Source: Agrostemma githago
Taxonomy: Eukaryota > Streptophyta > Magnoliopsida > Caryophyllales > Caryophyllaceae
Length of the DNA stretch: 64,000 nucleotides
Reading direction: 5' to 3'
Assembly (NCBI GenBank): GCA_958450325.1
Contig: OY288253.1
Span: forward strand, 61,008,266-61,072,265
Shown piece after piece: positions 23,373 to 34,988 of this stretch; position 1 is the stretch's first letter, and each line of letters opens with the position of its first letter. The notes beneath the pieces are model-generated. The model did no database searches. It saw nothing but the letters and a program-made list of their open reading frames with translations, and was not told the DNA's origin. The translations under genes were made by a program, and so were the position numbers.

Positions 23373-25518
23373 ATGCCCAGGAACACGTCATCGCCCTTGT
23401 GGTTCGATCCGGAGCCGGAAAGGACTTTTAGAGCATTACGTTTTCGGGGAAATAACTCAACTACTATTATCCCACATCCTTCATTATCACCTCCTAACCT
23501 TAATCCCATCCTACCACATACACCTTCTACATCACATAATCCCACACCAAATAACCCTTCCATACCTTCCACTTCACAAAATTCACCACCATCACCGAAA
23601 ACTCCACCACAAAATCAAAATCCAACCCCTCCAAATCATCCAAATTCAAATCCATCATCACCACCAATTCATCAAATGGCAACCCTAGGCTCTCATTCCC
23701 AACTCACACATGAAGAAACACCTTCTCCCGTTGATTTCGGAGAGATTTCCGAGGACTATGAATTAAAAGCTTCATTGACAAATGCGGTTCAACAAGATAC
23801 TTTTCACGGTTTTTCTCAAGAAGATGCTCAAGAGCACATTGCTTCATTTAAAGAAAAATTAGTAGGAGCCCGTCTCAATGGATTAACTTCATGCCAATTG
23901 CATCGTTTATTATTTCCAAAGACCTTAAGAGATGGAGCTCGTAGATGGCTTCAAGGCCATCCCGCTAATACTTTTACAACATGGACTCAATTATCTAATG
24001 CCTTCTTGGAGAAATATTTTCCGCCGTCAAAGACTAACCAATATCGCATGGAGATACAAACATTCAAACAAGATGAATTTGAAAGCCTAAGTGAGGCTTG
24101 GGAAAGATTTAGAGAATTGTTGCGCAAATGTCCACATCATGGAATACCCGATTGGCTAACTACCCAAACATTTTACAACACCCTTTCATCGAGAACCAAA
24201 GAAAACCTCAATTCAGCCGCCGGAGGAGACTTCTCTTCTCTCACCGATGAGGCATCTAAAAGTCTTATTGAAAAGATGGCAAGGAGTGACTCTAGAATGG
24301 GTCAATCGAGGGATTCTAGAAAGAAAGTTGAAGTGAACTCATCTACGAGTTCTAATGAATTGGACCTTCAAGCGGAACTTGAAGAATTAAAAAACAGAAT
24401 GGATGCCATGAGTTTAAGGCCTACTCCTAGAGATATGTACCAAGTTCAAGGGAGTATTCCACCAAGGCAACCATCTCCTCCAAAGCAATTAACATGGGAA
24501 GTTCAATGTTATCATTGTGGCAATTATGGCCATGATTCTAACTCTTGCATTCCTAATGAAGAAGTATATGTTGAAGAGCCAAATGAAGTCCAAGTTATAC
24601 GAGTGTATGAGCAAAGACCCCAATTTGATCCCTTTTCCAATACTTACAATGCCGGCACAAGATTTCATCCTAATTTTTCTTATGACAATCAAAATGTCCA
24701 AAATCCGATGCCACGTGCCCAAGGGAGTCAATTGAGGCCATTCAATCAAACTCAAAAAAGGTCCTCCAAGGATGCCCCCATATATGCCTCCTCATCAAAG
24801 GAGTAACTTCAATCAACAAAGTAACAACTTCCATGTTCCTAACAATTACAACAATTACCAAAATCAACATTTTAATCACGGATACAATCAAGGGTTCCAA
24901 GGTAATTTTCAATTAAACCAAGGTTACAATCAACCACCATTTAATCAACCCTCTCAATCTTATGGCCAAACAAATAATTCTCTAATTGGTCAAGGAGGAG
25001 TCCCATGGGAAAACTTTAATGAATTGCAAAGGACCGTTGGGCAACTATGGAATGAGCATGAAGACACCAAGGCAAGGCTAAAGGTTTGGGAATCCCAATA
25101 AGCAACAAAAGCCTTAGCCGCCCCAATTCATCCACCCCATGGTTTGCCCGGACAACCCCAAAACCCAAGAGACCCTTCGCACCAAGCAAATGCCGTTATT
25201 TTGAGAGGTGGCAAAGAACTTGAGGACCCATACAAGAACTTGAACTTGAACACCAAAAGCACTCCATCCAAAGTCAATCAACCAAGTGAATCACAAGAAT
25301 CATCTCCCACTTCCCTCAAACAAAACCGGGGAATACAAGCGGAGTTCGATATCCTTCAAAATGCGGAGAATGAACAAAGAGAACAAATAAAGAAGAAAGA
25401 GCAAATGGAAGCGGAAGAAGCAAAAAGAAAAGAGGCGGAACGATTAGCCGAAGAAGAAGAAGAATCCAATGTTCCACCGCCTCCCACTTTTGTCCCTCCA
25501 TTGCCCTTTCCCGAATGA
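23373..25518 (+). pseudogene. Athila-inner gag
   Basis: Starts MPRNT at 23373, the usual Athila Gag start; an in-frame ATG at 23340 is possible but lies outside the conserved part. The retrotransposon Gag core is at 23790-24280 and a C-x2-C-x4-H-x4-C zinc knuckle (CYHCGNYGHDSNSC) at 24507-24548. A frameshift in the A-run near 24753-24758 moves the frame; the Asn/Gln-rich tail continues from about 24772, with an in-frame TAA at 25099 and a TGA at 25516. The final part is Lys/Glu-rich and probably coiled-coil. Gag forms the particle and binds RNA; this copy cannot make full-length Gag. Confidence 0.88.
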
Positions 25519-26220
25519 GCTAAGCCACGCAAGGAGAATGCTCAATTTAGCCATTTCGTGGATATGTTGAAAAAGGTAGAGGTAACTTTACCCTTCGCCG
25601 AGGTAATTTCTCAAATGCCCCTCTACTCTAAGTTTTTGAAAGATGTCTTGACTAAAAAAAGAACAATAGAGGATAAAGAATGTATTTCTCTCACGGAACA
25701 ATGTAGTGTCATTCTTATGAACCAAATACCAAAGAAACTTGAGGATCCCGGTAGTTTTTCTATCCCTTGTCGGGTTGGAAATGTTGTTGTTAATCAAGCT
25801 TTATGTGACCTAGGGGCTAGTGTTAGTTTGTTACCCTATTCTATTGCCAAGAGACTTAGTGTAGGGGAGATGAGACCCACTAGCATGTTAATTCAACTTG
25901 CGGATAGGTCCGTTAAGTACTCACTCGGGATACTTGAGGATGTACCCGTTCAAGTTGGTAGATTCTTCATCCCCTCCAACTTTGTTGTCATGGATATGCC
26001 CGAAGACACTACTACCCCCATTATTCTAGGTCGACCTTTTATGGCTACCGGAGGAGCTATAGTTGATGTTAAGAATGGAAAGTTATCTTTTAACATAGGG
26101 AACGAATCAGTAGAGTTTTTCCTTTCTCAAGCTCTTAAACAACCAATGATTGAACAAATGAATTCCATTGAAGTTATTGACAGTTTGGTTGAGTATAGCT
26201 TGATAGATGATGATAAGTAA
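25519..26220 (+). pseudogene. Athila-inner aspartic protease
   Basis: Same frame as the end of gag. The active-site region reads CDLGASVSLLP with a Leu where retroviral proteases have Ser/Thr; D-L-G-A is the normal form in Athila elements. ILGRPF near 26030 is the second conserved protease motif. Ends at an in-frame TAA at 26218, so it is not joined to RT. Confidence 0.85.
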
Positions 26221-29016
26221 GAAGATGATCCATTTGACTCTCCACCCCTTGAAGAAGAATGTTTGCATGATGAAAAGGTCGAACCACTACCGGTGGGTAA
26301 GAGTATGGTATCTTCTCCTCCTAATCTTGAACTTAAACCACTCCCCTCTTCCCTCAAATATGCTTTTCTTGAAGGAACTAATTATCCCGTTATCGTCAAT
26401 GCTACCCTTGATGGACCTCAATTAGAAAAACTTTTGAGCGTTTTGAGAAAACACATAAAGGCCATCGGGTATAGCATTGCCGACCTCCAAGGCATAAGTC
26501 CAAACGTTTGTATGCATAGGATCATCCTTGATGATGACCACCGTCCTTCGGTTGAGGGTCAACATAGGTTGAACCCTACCATGAAAGAGGTTGTCATGAA
26601 GGAAGTCCTTAAGTTGTATGAGGCTAACATTATATACCCAATAACCGGAAGTAAATGGGTTAGCCTCGTCCAAGTTGTGCCGAAAAAAGGAGGAATGACG
26701 GTTGTTAAAGGAGAAAAGGGTGAGTCAATTTCTACTAGGACCATTACCGGTTGGCGCATGTGTATAGACTATCGTAAATTGAACACAGCCACCATAAAAG
26801 ACCATTTCCCCCTTCCCTTTATTGATCAAATGCTTGAAAGATTGGCGCATCATTCTTATTTTTGTTTCCTTGATGGTCATTCCGGATTTCTTCAAATTCC
26901 CATTCATCCTGATGACCAAGAGAAAACCACTTTTACATGTCCCTATGGCACCTACGCTTATAGAAGGATGCCATTCGGACTATGCAATGTGCCGGGAACG
27001 TTTCAAAGATGTATGATGGCTATTTTTTCCGATTTCATTGAAGAATCCATGGAAGTTTTTATGGATGACTTTAGTGTCCATGGTACATCTTTTGATTCTT
27101 GTCTTGAAAATCTAGATCAAGTGTTAGCTCGATGTGAAGAGTATAGACTTGTTTTAAATTGGGAAAAGTGTCATTTTATGGTTGAACAAGGTGTTGTCCT
27201 AGGTCATATTGTTTCTAATAGAGGAGTCGAACTCGATAAGGCGAAAGTCTCCGTGATCGAAAACTTGCCACTACCTACAAATGTTAAAGGGGTGAGGAGT
27301 TTTCTAGGTCACGCCGGTTTTTATAGACGATTTATTAAGGGCTTTTCCAAGATTGCTAAGCCTTTGACTTCTTTGCTTATGAAAGATGCACCTTTTATTT
27401 TTGATGACTCGTGTCTTGAGGCCTTTTGCAGGATAAAGACCGCTTTCACTACCACTCCAATTATCAAAGCTCCTGATTGGAATCTTCCATTTGAGATCAT
27501 GTGCGATGCTTCCGATTTTGTCGTTGGTGCCGTTCTAGGTCAACGGGTTGACAAGAAGCTACATGTGATATACTACGCAAGCAAGACATTAGATGAAGTC
27601 CAATCGAGGTATACAACAACCGAGAAAGAGATGCTTGTCGTTGTCTATGCCATGGAGAAATTCCGAAATTATGTTACCGGTTCCAAAGTCATTATTCACA
27701 CCGATCATGCGGCAATTCGTTACATCATGTTCAAGAAGGAGACCAAGTCCCGACTCTTTCGGTGGGTCCTTCTTTTACAAGAATTTGATATTGAGATTAA
27801 AGACAAAGCGGGATCGGAGAACTTCGTAGCGGATCATCTTAGTAGGTTAACGGTTAGTAAAGAGAACAATGAAGAAGATGGTATCCCCATCAATGAAGCT
27901 ATGAGAGATGAGGCCTTGATGGCCATTGATACTATTACACCTTGGTATGCCGATATCTTCAATTTCCTAGTATCTCATTTTATTTCGGACGATTATTCCA
28001 AGCAAGAGAGGAAGAAACTACGTTATGAAGCCCGACGTTATTATTGGGACGAGCCATATTTATTCCGCCGTTGTGTAGATGGAATTTACCGACGATGTGT
28101 CACGGCCGATGAAGGTTATAATATTGTGAAGCACCTTCACTCGACATCTTATGGTGGACACTTGGCCAACCAAAGGACAATTGCCAAGGTTCTCCAAAGC
28201 GGGTTTTGGTGGCCTTCCATGTTTAAGGACATTCGAGCTTTCATTCTCGCATGCGATGCTTGTCAAAGAAGTGGGAATATTACAAGAAGAAATGAGATGC
28301 CCCTTCAACCCATCTTAGAGATTGACTTGTTCGATGTTTGGGGAATTGATTTCATGGGTCCGTTCACATCCTCCTTTGGTAACAAGTATATCTTAGTAGC
28401 GGTTGATTATGTCTCAAAATGGATCGAGGCCGTAGCTTCCCCCACCAATGACTCCAAGGTTGTAATTAAGCTTTTCAAGAATGTAATTTTCCCGAGAATC
28501 GGTATGCCTAGAGCCATAATTAGTGATGGAGGCTCTCATTTTAGGAAAGATACCTTTGAACACCTTCTTAGGAAATATGGTATCACTCACAAGATGTCCC
28601 TAGCCTACCACCCTCAATCAAATGGGCAAGCCGAGATCTCCAACCGTCAAATCAAGGTAATTTTAGAGAAAGTTGTAAATACACACCGAAAGGATTGGTC
28701 ATTGAAGTTAAATGACGCCCTTTGGGCATTAAGGACGGCTTACAAAGCGCCGATTGGAACCACTCCTTATCGTCTTGTGTATGGCAAAGCTTGTCATTTA
28801 CCGGTGGAATTAGAACACAAAGCCAAATGGGCAATCAAAGAGCTAAACTTCGATGAGAATGTTGTAGGAGATAACCGCCTTCTGCAACTTCAAGAATTGG
28901 AAGAAGTAAGACTAAAAGCCTACTCGAAGATTTACAAAGAACGAACTCGCCAATGGCACGATTCTCGAATACTTCGTAAGGACTTCTCCGTTGGTGATAA
29001 GGTATTACTCTTCAAC
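26221..29016 (+). CDS. Athila-inner reverse transcriptase, RNase H and integrase core
   Basis: One open frame from 26221 (first ATG 26263) up to the chromovirus insertion. Counting from 26263: RT with VPKKGG, MCIDYRKLN and the catalytic FMDDF at nt 27058-27072; RNase H with MCDASD and HTDHAAI; the integrase zinc-binding HLHS...CDACQ starting near residue 624; and the integrase core with catalytic D696, D755 and E791 (35 residues between the last two). The frame is interrupted at 29017; the C-terminal part resumes at 36949. All catalytic residues I checked are present, so this was a good copy before the insertion. Confidence 0.92.
29012..29016 (+). repeat. Target-site duplication TCAAC, left copy (chromovirus)
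   Basis: TCAAC recurs at 36949-36953. Excising the insertion with one copy restores the Leu-Phe-Asn-Ser reading seen uninterrupted in the second Athila copy at about 63235-63280 (minus). Confidence 0.93.
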
Positions 29017-30967
29017 TGTAACAGCCCTAAATTTTCGCAACCAAAATAGAAGAATAAAATAGGAAAATTTAAAGCCGTTACTCCGCATTTAGCTCACAAG
29101 GCCAAATGCAAGGCAAAAGAATAGTATAAGAATTAAAAAGAAATATAAATCCGATAAATAATTAAATGAAAACGTTGCAGCGGAAGACTTAAGTCCCACA
29201 AAACCCAAAACGGTTCAAAACAACTTCAACCCAAAGTTCAACATAAATATAAATAGTTTGGAGGTAAACGTTAAATAATTAAATCCTTCCTCGCTCAGCA
29301 TCCCGAACCAAATGCACCCATGCAGCATATTAAGTGTACCTATCAACTGTACCCAAAACACAAATAGGTACAGGTTCCAGCGGGGGAACGACCCAAAACA
29401 AAAGGACGTCAGCAAAGCTGAGTAAAATATATTATATTGAGAACGTAAAATAATAATTATAATTTGTAGTAAACTGAAATCAGAGTTAAATATTATTGTC
29501 TCAATACCAAACCAAAATACTGTAAAAATAGTAGTCAAAACCAAAACCAACCAAAATATATTGTTTCCACCTGTGTGCCAAGGTCCTGCCCTTTTGCACA
29601 GTCTAGAGGTATCACCTATGCTTAGCTAGACTTACTATAGTGCGCACTACTCACATTTGGGCAGTCAGTAGGATGAGGCTGCCAAATGAGGAAGTCTAAC
29701 TACCTAGCAAGTGGGGGACCGGAAAAACCCCACTTAACACAACTCGGGCCAGGAGTTCAGTTTCGGGATGAAATCCCAGGGACGTCTCAGACGCACCTTA
29801 ACCTCATAGACCAACAGAGCTCCCAGAGTCTGTTATAACCACCAAAAGAATTGTACCAAAATAATACCATACCTGTGTCACAAAATTTCAACATCCAAAA
29901 TATCATAAGAGTGTCATACAAATTCATCGTTGACAAAATAATTATAAAACCGTTTCAAAAATATAATTTAAACCAAACATGCTCTTTACTTAAAGATAAA
30001 AATGTCAAAACGTCCTTACCTCTCGAGACGATAAATCCAGCTAATATTAATCCAAAAATTATTTCTCCTCGAACCCACAAGCTACAATAGTATTAATAAA
30101 TTGATTCTAGTCAATATAACAACGAGTCTAATTGTAGTAACTGGGTAGCAACACTCACCTAAATACTACTCTTTATTGACATAAGAATTCAACTAATCCA
30201 ATAATTATACGCAACCAATTAATCCCAATACACACAAACTAACCTCCATTAACATCCTCCACTTCTAATACTCCCTGACCTTATCTCCACAAAACTGATT
30301 TGCTCCAAACCATATATTCATTAATTGTAACAGCTAAGCTCGATTACTAGAACCCCAAAAATCAAAATCCAAAGTTAATTAAAGGCTCCGGCACTCCCTT
30401 AAGACAAATACAGTAACCAATATCTAATCCCCACATAACACAATCATTATTATCACTTGTCAAATCAATAAACAACAATTCTAATCGACACCCCTTTCAT
30501 ACCACTCAAAACATAGAATCCGATAAATAATGCTATAAATTTACTTACAGTTTATACAATATGTAGGAGGAAAAAAACGGTGATTGAACTCGGGAACCGG
30601 TGCTCGGATGATCGGAAACAAAGCTTGACTAGGGCGACAAGATGAAGAAAAGAAAAGGGGAAAGTAAGAATTTTGGTGTGTGAAGAAAGCAGGGGTGCGT
30701 GGGTGGGGTTTAAATAGAAATAGTTAGGTTTTTTTTTCTTTTTTTTTTATCCTTGTTGTGTTTGACCCAAAAATCGAATCCGATATAAAGTCGGTTTATA
30801 AAATAACGTTTCACTTTAAGAAATTCAAAACCGATTTATTATAAGACGACCCAAAATACTTTAATATTATAATGACATAAAAATATTTTTCCAACTTAAA
30901 AGCCCGATTTAAATAAAAGTAGAAAAGTCAGCTTAATAATTGACTCAGAAAATAACGGGGTGTTACA
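29017..30967 (-). repeat. Chromovirus 3' LTR
   Basis: The plus strand reads TGTAACAGCCCTAAA at the left end and GGGGTGTTACA at the right end, so the ends are inverted repeats of each other. Near-identical to 34989-36948. A 111-codon minus-strand ORF (29215-29550) occurs identically in both LTRs simply because the LTRs are alike. Confidence 0.93.
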
Positions 30968-30980
30968 GACTTCCCTCCTT
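30968..30980 (-). promoter_or_regulatory. Chromovirus polypurine tract
   Basis: The minus strand reads AAGGAGGGAAGTC directly before the 3' LTR. Confidence 0.75.
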
Positions 30981-32430
30981 AAAACAAAACTTCGTCCTCG
31001 AAGTTTAAACTCATCCTCAAAAATAAAGTCTCACATTACTCACGAATGTCCAAAATGACCCGTTCACTCCATATATCCAAAATCCACCAAAATTCGTCAT
31101 ATATCTCCAAAATAAATCATTTACTCCATATATATCCAAAATCCGTCAAATTAAACACAACTTTAAAGATATCTCACATTTCTAAATCCTCAAAATCCAT
31201 AACCACCTAATTCCTCAAATTTCAAAGTATACAACTTTCATCACCTAAATCCACAAGATAAGATCACCTAATTCCATAAGATAATACCAAAGTTTGAAAC
31301 CACCAAAATTCTCATATTCTAAGGTAAAAGTATCACTTGACAAGTTAAGAGCATGTCGGACAAAAATATTTAAATTATTTTAAAATTTTGAAAATCACAA
31401 GTTCAACCATTTTACAAGCGCGTATCGCACAAAATCAATCAACCAATTAAATAAGTGCGGTTAGCACTACCAAACCAACAATATGTGCGTTGAGCACAAA
31501 CAAACCACAAATATGTCAATTTCAAGTAATAACAAATAACTAATGATATTGTGTTTATTAAGCGTCGACAATAACCAAAATATTCATATTTGTGATCAAT
31601 AATTAGATATTAGTATGAAATCACACAAGAACATGCTTAGTTTACCACAAAAATAAGTAGTCGTGCATATTTCTACCCACCTTCAAATAAAGCTTCGTCC
31701 TCGAAGCACGAAAAATTTACCTTAGGCAAAAAGATGAGGGTATTTGTTTCTCATGGTTGGCTCGAGTTTCTCACAAAATATTGGAACACATGTGTTCGCT
31801 ACCTAATATAATTTTGAAACCCCATGATGTCTTACTACATAATATAATATATATAAGCATCAACAAATTGCTCCTTCTCTCGCATATTCTTCATGGGAAT
31901 AAAATGTGCACTCTTAGTTAATCTATTATAACCCAAATCATATTATTACCTTTCTATGACCTTAACAATCCAACTATAAAATCCATAAAGATTAAACTTC
32001 ACTTCCACTCAGAAATTTCTAAAGGATCTAACTCATACTCTACTCATCAACCACCACATTGGCTTTTCTTACCTGATACTGAATCTCGAACTTATAGTCC
32101 CTCAATCAAATCCACCAGCTTCTTTATCTCACAATTAGCTCCTAATGGTAAATATATATCTTAAATTTTATGATCATAACAACTTTAAATGATCCATCAA
32201 ACAGATAATGCCTCCAAATTCTTAGGCAACTACTACGGTTGCTAACTCCAAATCATAAGTAGGGTAATAAAGGTTCAGCTGCCTAAATGCATAAGCAATC
32301 ACTTTCTTATTCTGCTGAAAACACTAACTAATTCATTCTTAAAATGCATAGGTATAAACTTCAAAAATTTCATTTCCATCCGGTAAGGCAGATCCTAAAG
32401 CAGTGGTCAATTTCCTTTAAAATTCGAAAC
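30981..32430 (-). other. Chromovirus internal region without recognisable coding
   Basis: A/T-rich, with many stops in all frames. Two TTCGTCCTCGAAG boxes (about 30990 and 31690) are the only repeated feature I see. RNase H and integrase would be expected here in a complete element; I do not recognise them. Confidence 0.55.
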
Positions 32431-33150
32431 GATTCCTCACACCTCTCATCCCAATGAAATTTTATGGTTTTCCTTATTAGTGCAGTCATTAATCTATCTA
32501 TATTTAAAAAAAAAAAATCTCCACAAATCTCATATAGTAACCAACTAAACCCAAACGTTACGAATTTCAGTCACAGATTCTGATTTAGGTCACTCCTTAA
32601 CAACCTTAGCAGGATCTCTTGATACTCCATACTTAGATATAATATTCCAAAATTACTCCTACAAGCCAAAATCACGCCTCAAAAATTTAGCAAATACTAT
32701 TTTCCTCTCAAGATGTCTAAGATAATTCGTAAATGTTCCTCATTCTTCTCTTCATTCTTGAATAAATACTATGTCATCAATGAATATCACAACAAATTTA
32801 TCTAGGTAAGTCCTCAAAGTTCGGTTCATCTAAGTCCATAAACAAATCAGGTGCACTAGTCAACCTAAAAAAAAACATCTCAGTAAACTCACAATGACAG
32901 TATATATCTAGTAGAAAATGTACTCTTAGATAAATCCTTAAGCGCTAGCATTAATTGATGGTACTCAAATTACAAATAAATTTTAGGGAAAATAAAAGCT
33001 CCCTTCAACTGGTCAAATAAGTCATTAGTCCTAGGTAAGAGAATCTTATTCTATATAGTAACTTGATCCAATTCCCGATAATCAATACAGAATCTTAAAT
33101 TTTCATCCTTCTTTTTCCACAAATAAATCAGGGTCACCCCAAGGCGGCAC
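32431..33150 (-). pseudogene. Chromovirus reverse transcriptase remnant
   Basis: On the minus strand FCIDYRELD (about 33065-33095) and VIFIDDIVF (about 32758-32790) are recognisable RT blocks, in broken frames with stops between. The sequence passes from the protease motif ILGM near 33165 almost directly into mid-RT, so a deletion has removed the end of protease and the start of RT. Confidence 0.75.
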
Positions 33151-33157
33151 ACCAGGC

Positions 33158-34723
33158 CTAATTCATCCCCAAAATAACATCAGAGTATGGTAATGGAAAT
33201 TCTATCAGGTTTGCCTTAAAATCATGATCACTAATAATAACTGACACATCCCTATAAACCCTCTTACAGTTTACTAAGTCCCCAGATGGCATGGCAAAAT
33301 CATAATCCACAATTTCACTAGATTCAACATTCATTTTATCCACAAACTTAGTCGAAATAAAAGAGTGAGATGCACCAGAATCAAATAAAACATGAGCTAA
33401 AATAGAATTCACTAGAAAATTACCCGAAACGATGTCCGTGTTTTCGGCTTCTTCCCTATTCATGACATAGAGCTTCCCAGTAGGCTTTTTGCTATTCTGT
33501 GCAGCATTTACTTGGCCCGCGGGTTTACTAGCTGCAGTAATGTTGGTCTGAGTTGGAGCTGGATTCCTAAAATTATTGTTAGTTGTGGATCTACCAAAAT
33601 TCTGTGTGTTCCCTTGACTCTCAAATCGATTACTCTGATTCACACTAGCACTAACAGATTGCGTAGCACGAGGTTTCCCTGCCTTCTTGTTTCTACACTC
33701 GAATTCTCGATGTCCTAACTTCCCGCACCAGTAGCACGTCACCTTATTTCCCTCACAGTCAACGCCTGGATGATCTCCCTTGCATAACTTACAGTAGTAA
33801 TGTGAGGTAAAGTCATTAGTTGTTCCCTGGTTTCTACCTCTCCAGCTATTACCTTCTTCCTTCCCATTCCCTCCGTGTTGGGTGTTATTATTAGTATTGA
33901 AATTCCCTCTCTTCGCTCGGGTGTCAGACTGACTACCCTGAAACTCCCTCTTCTTACTCCCAGTACTTACCATCTCAGTCTCCATCTTCTGATTACTCCT
34001 CTCAATATTAACAGCCCTAGCATAAACATCTCTTAATGAAGTAAATGTCTCTCCAGCAAATCTACCCTTAATCTTCCAATGTAACTTATCCTCAAACCTA
34101 GATGCTTTAATCCCCTCAGTTGGCACTAGCTCCTTAGCAAAACGACTAAGTTCAACAAATTTATTATAAAAGTCTTTCACACTCATCTCATCGGTTTGTT
34201 TTAGGTCTCCAAATTCAGCTAATTTTTGATGTTTCACATGTTCTGGGAAAAATTCTGCTTCTAACATTTCCTTAAGAGTATCCCAGTCTTTATCATATAA
34301 TGTGTGTCTGCCATTTGGGTTTCTTATCCTAATTGGTTTCATAAAGTCTTCTTTAACGGTCTGCCACCAAATGTCCGCCTCTTCCTTCAGATAGAAGACG
34401 GCGATCCTAGCCTGAAATTCATGTGGACAACCTACAACTAGAAAAATTTTCTCCATCTCCCTAACCCAATTATCTAGTTCATTTGGATCCCCTTTCCCAG
34501 TAAAAGTCGGCGGTTTCTTCTTCTGTACCGCTTCAGACATTCCAGTAACAGTGGGTGTAGGATCATTCTCATTCTCGACCCTATCATTCATATTTCGGGT
34601 AACAGCAGTCATTTGTTGTACAGCTTCGATAAGAGCTGCATTCTGAGCTAACAATTGTGCCATCATAGCGGCCATATCATTGTTTTCATTTCCTCGAGAC
34701 ATTGTCACTATAGAAGTAAACAA
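33158..34723 (-). CDS. Chromovirus gag with N-terminal half of protease
   Basis: 521 codons, unbroken. The N-terminus is Ala/Gln/Met-rich, then the Gag core (WVREMEKIF, LKEEADIWW, FYNKFVELSRFA) at about residues 75-215, a Ser/Asn/Gly-rich linker, a CKLCKGDHPGVDC motif followed by the zinc knuckle CYWCGKLGHREFEC near residues 330-345, another Asn-rich linker, and a protease start with the active site FDSGASHSF near residue 455. It ends soon after the second protease motif (VILGM) at a TAG where other elements continue. It probably still makes Gag and could be packaged with helper proteins (inference). Confidence 0.9.
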   Translation of the reverse strand: MFTSIVTMSRGNENNDMAAMMAQLLAQNAALIEAVQQMTAVTRNMNDRVENENDPTPTVTGMSEAVQKKKPPTFTGKGDPNELDNWVREMEKIFLVVGCPHEFQARIAVFYLKEEADIWWQTVKEDFMKPIRIRNPNGRHTLYDKDWDTLKEMLEAEFFPEHVKHQKLAEFGDLKQTDEMSVKDFYNKFVELSRFAKELVPTEGIKASRFEDKLHWKIKGRFAGETFTSLRDVYARAVNIERSNQKMETEMVSTGSKKREFQGSQSDTRAKRGNFNTNNNTQHGGNGKEEGNSWRGRNQGTTNDFTSHYYCKLCKGDHPGVDCEGNKVTCYWCGKLGHREFECRNKKAGKPRATQSVSASVNQSNRFESQGNTQNFGRSTTNNNFRNPAPTQTNITAASKPAGQVNAAQNSKKPTGKLYVMNREEAENTDIVSGNFLVNSILAHVLFDSGASHSFISTKFVDKMNVESSEIVDYDFAMPSGDLVNCKRVYRDVSVIISDHDFKANLIEFPLPYSDVILGMN

Positions 34724-34974
34724 TATTCTATTAAGTCTAAGTATAAGAAGATTAAATCATAATATTAATGTAAGTAGTATCTCTATCACATTTCAATTAG
34801 GTAAGGATAATAATAGTACTAAACATGACAAATATAAATATATATAGATATAAATAACATAATTCATGCGTATGCAATGCACCCAATCCACCCAACACTC
34901 TCGGTTTATAAAGAAAGATTTTTTTTTTTTTTAAACCATTTCAAATTTTTCAAAACTTTTCGGAAAGACCTATT

Positions 34975-34986
34975 GCTCTGATACCA
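34975..34986 (-). promoter_or_regulatory. Chromovirus primer binding site
   Basis: The minus strand reads TGGTATCAGAGC, the standard plant initiator tRNA-Met site, two bases from the 5' LTR. Confidence 0.93.
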
Positions 34987-34988
34987 AC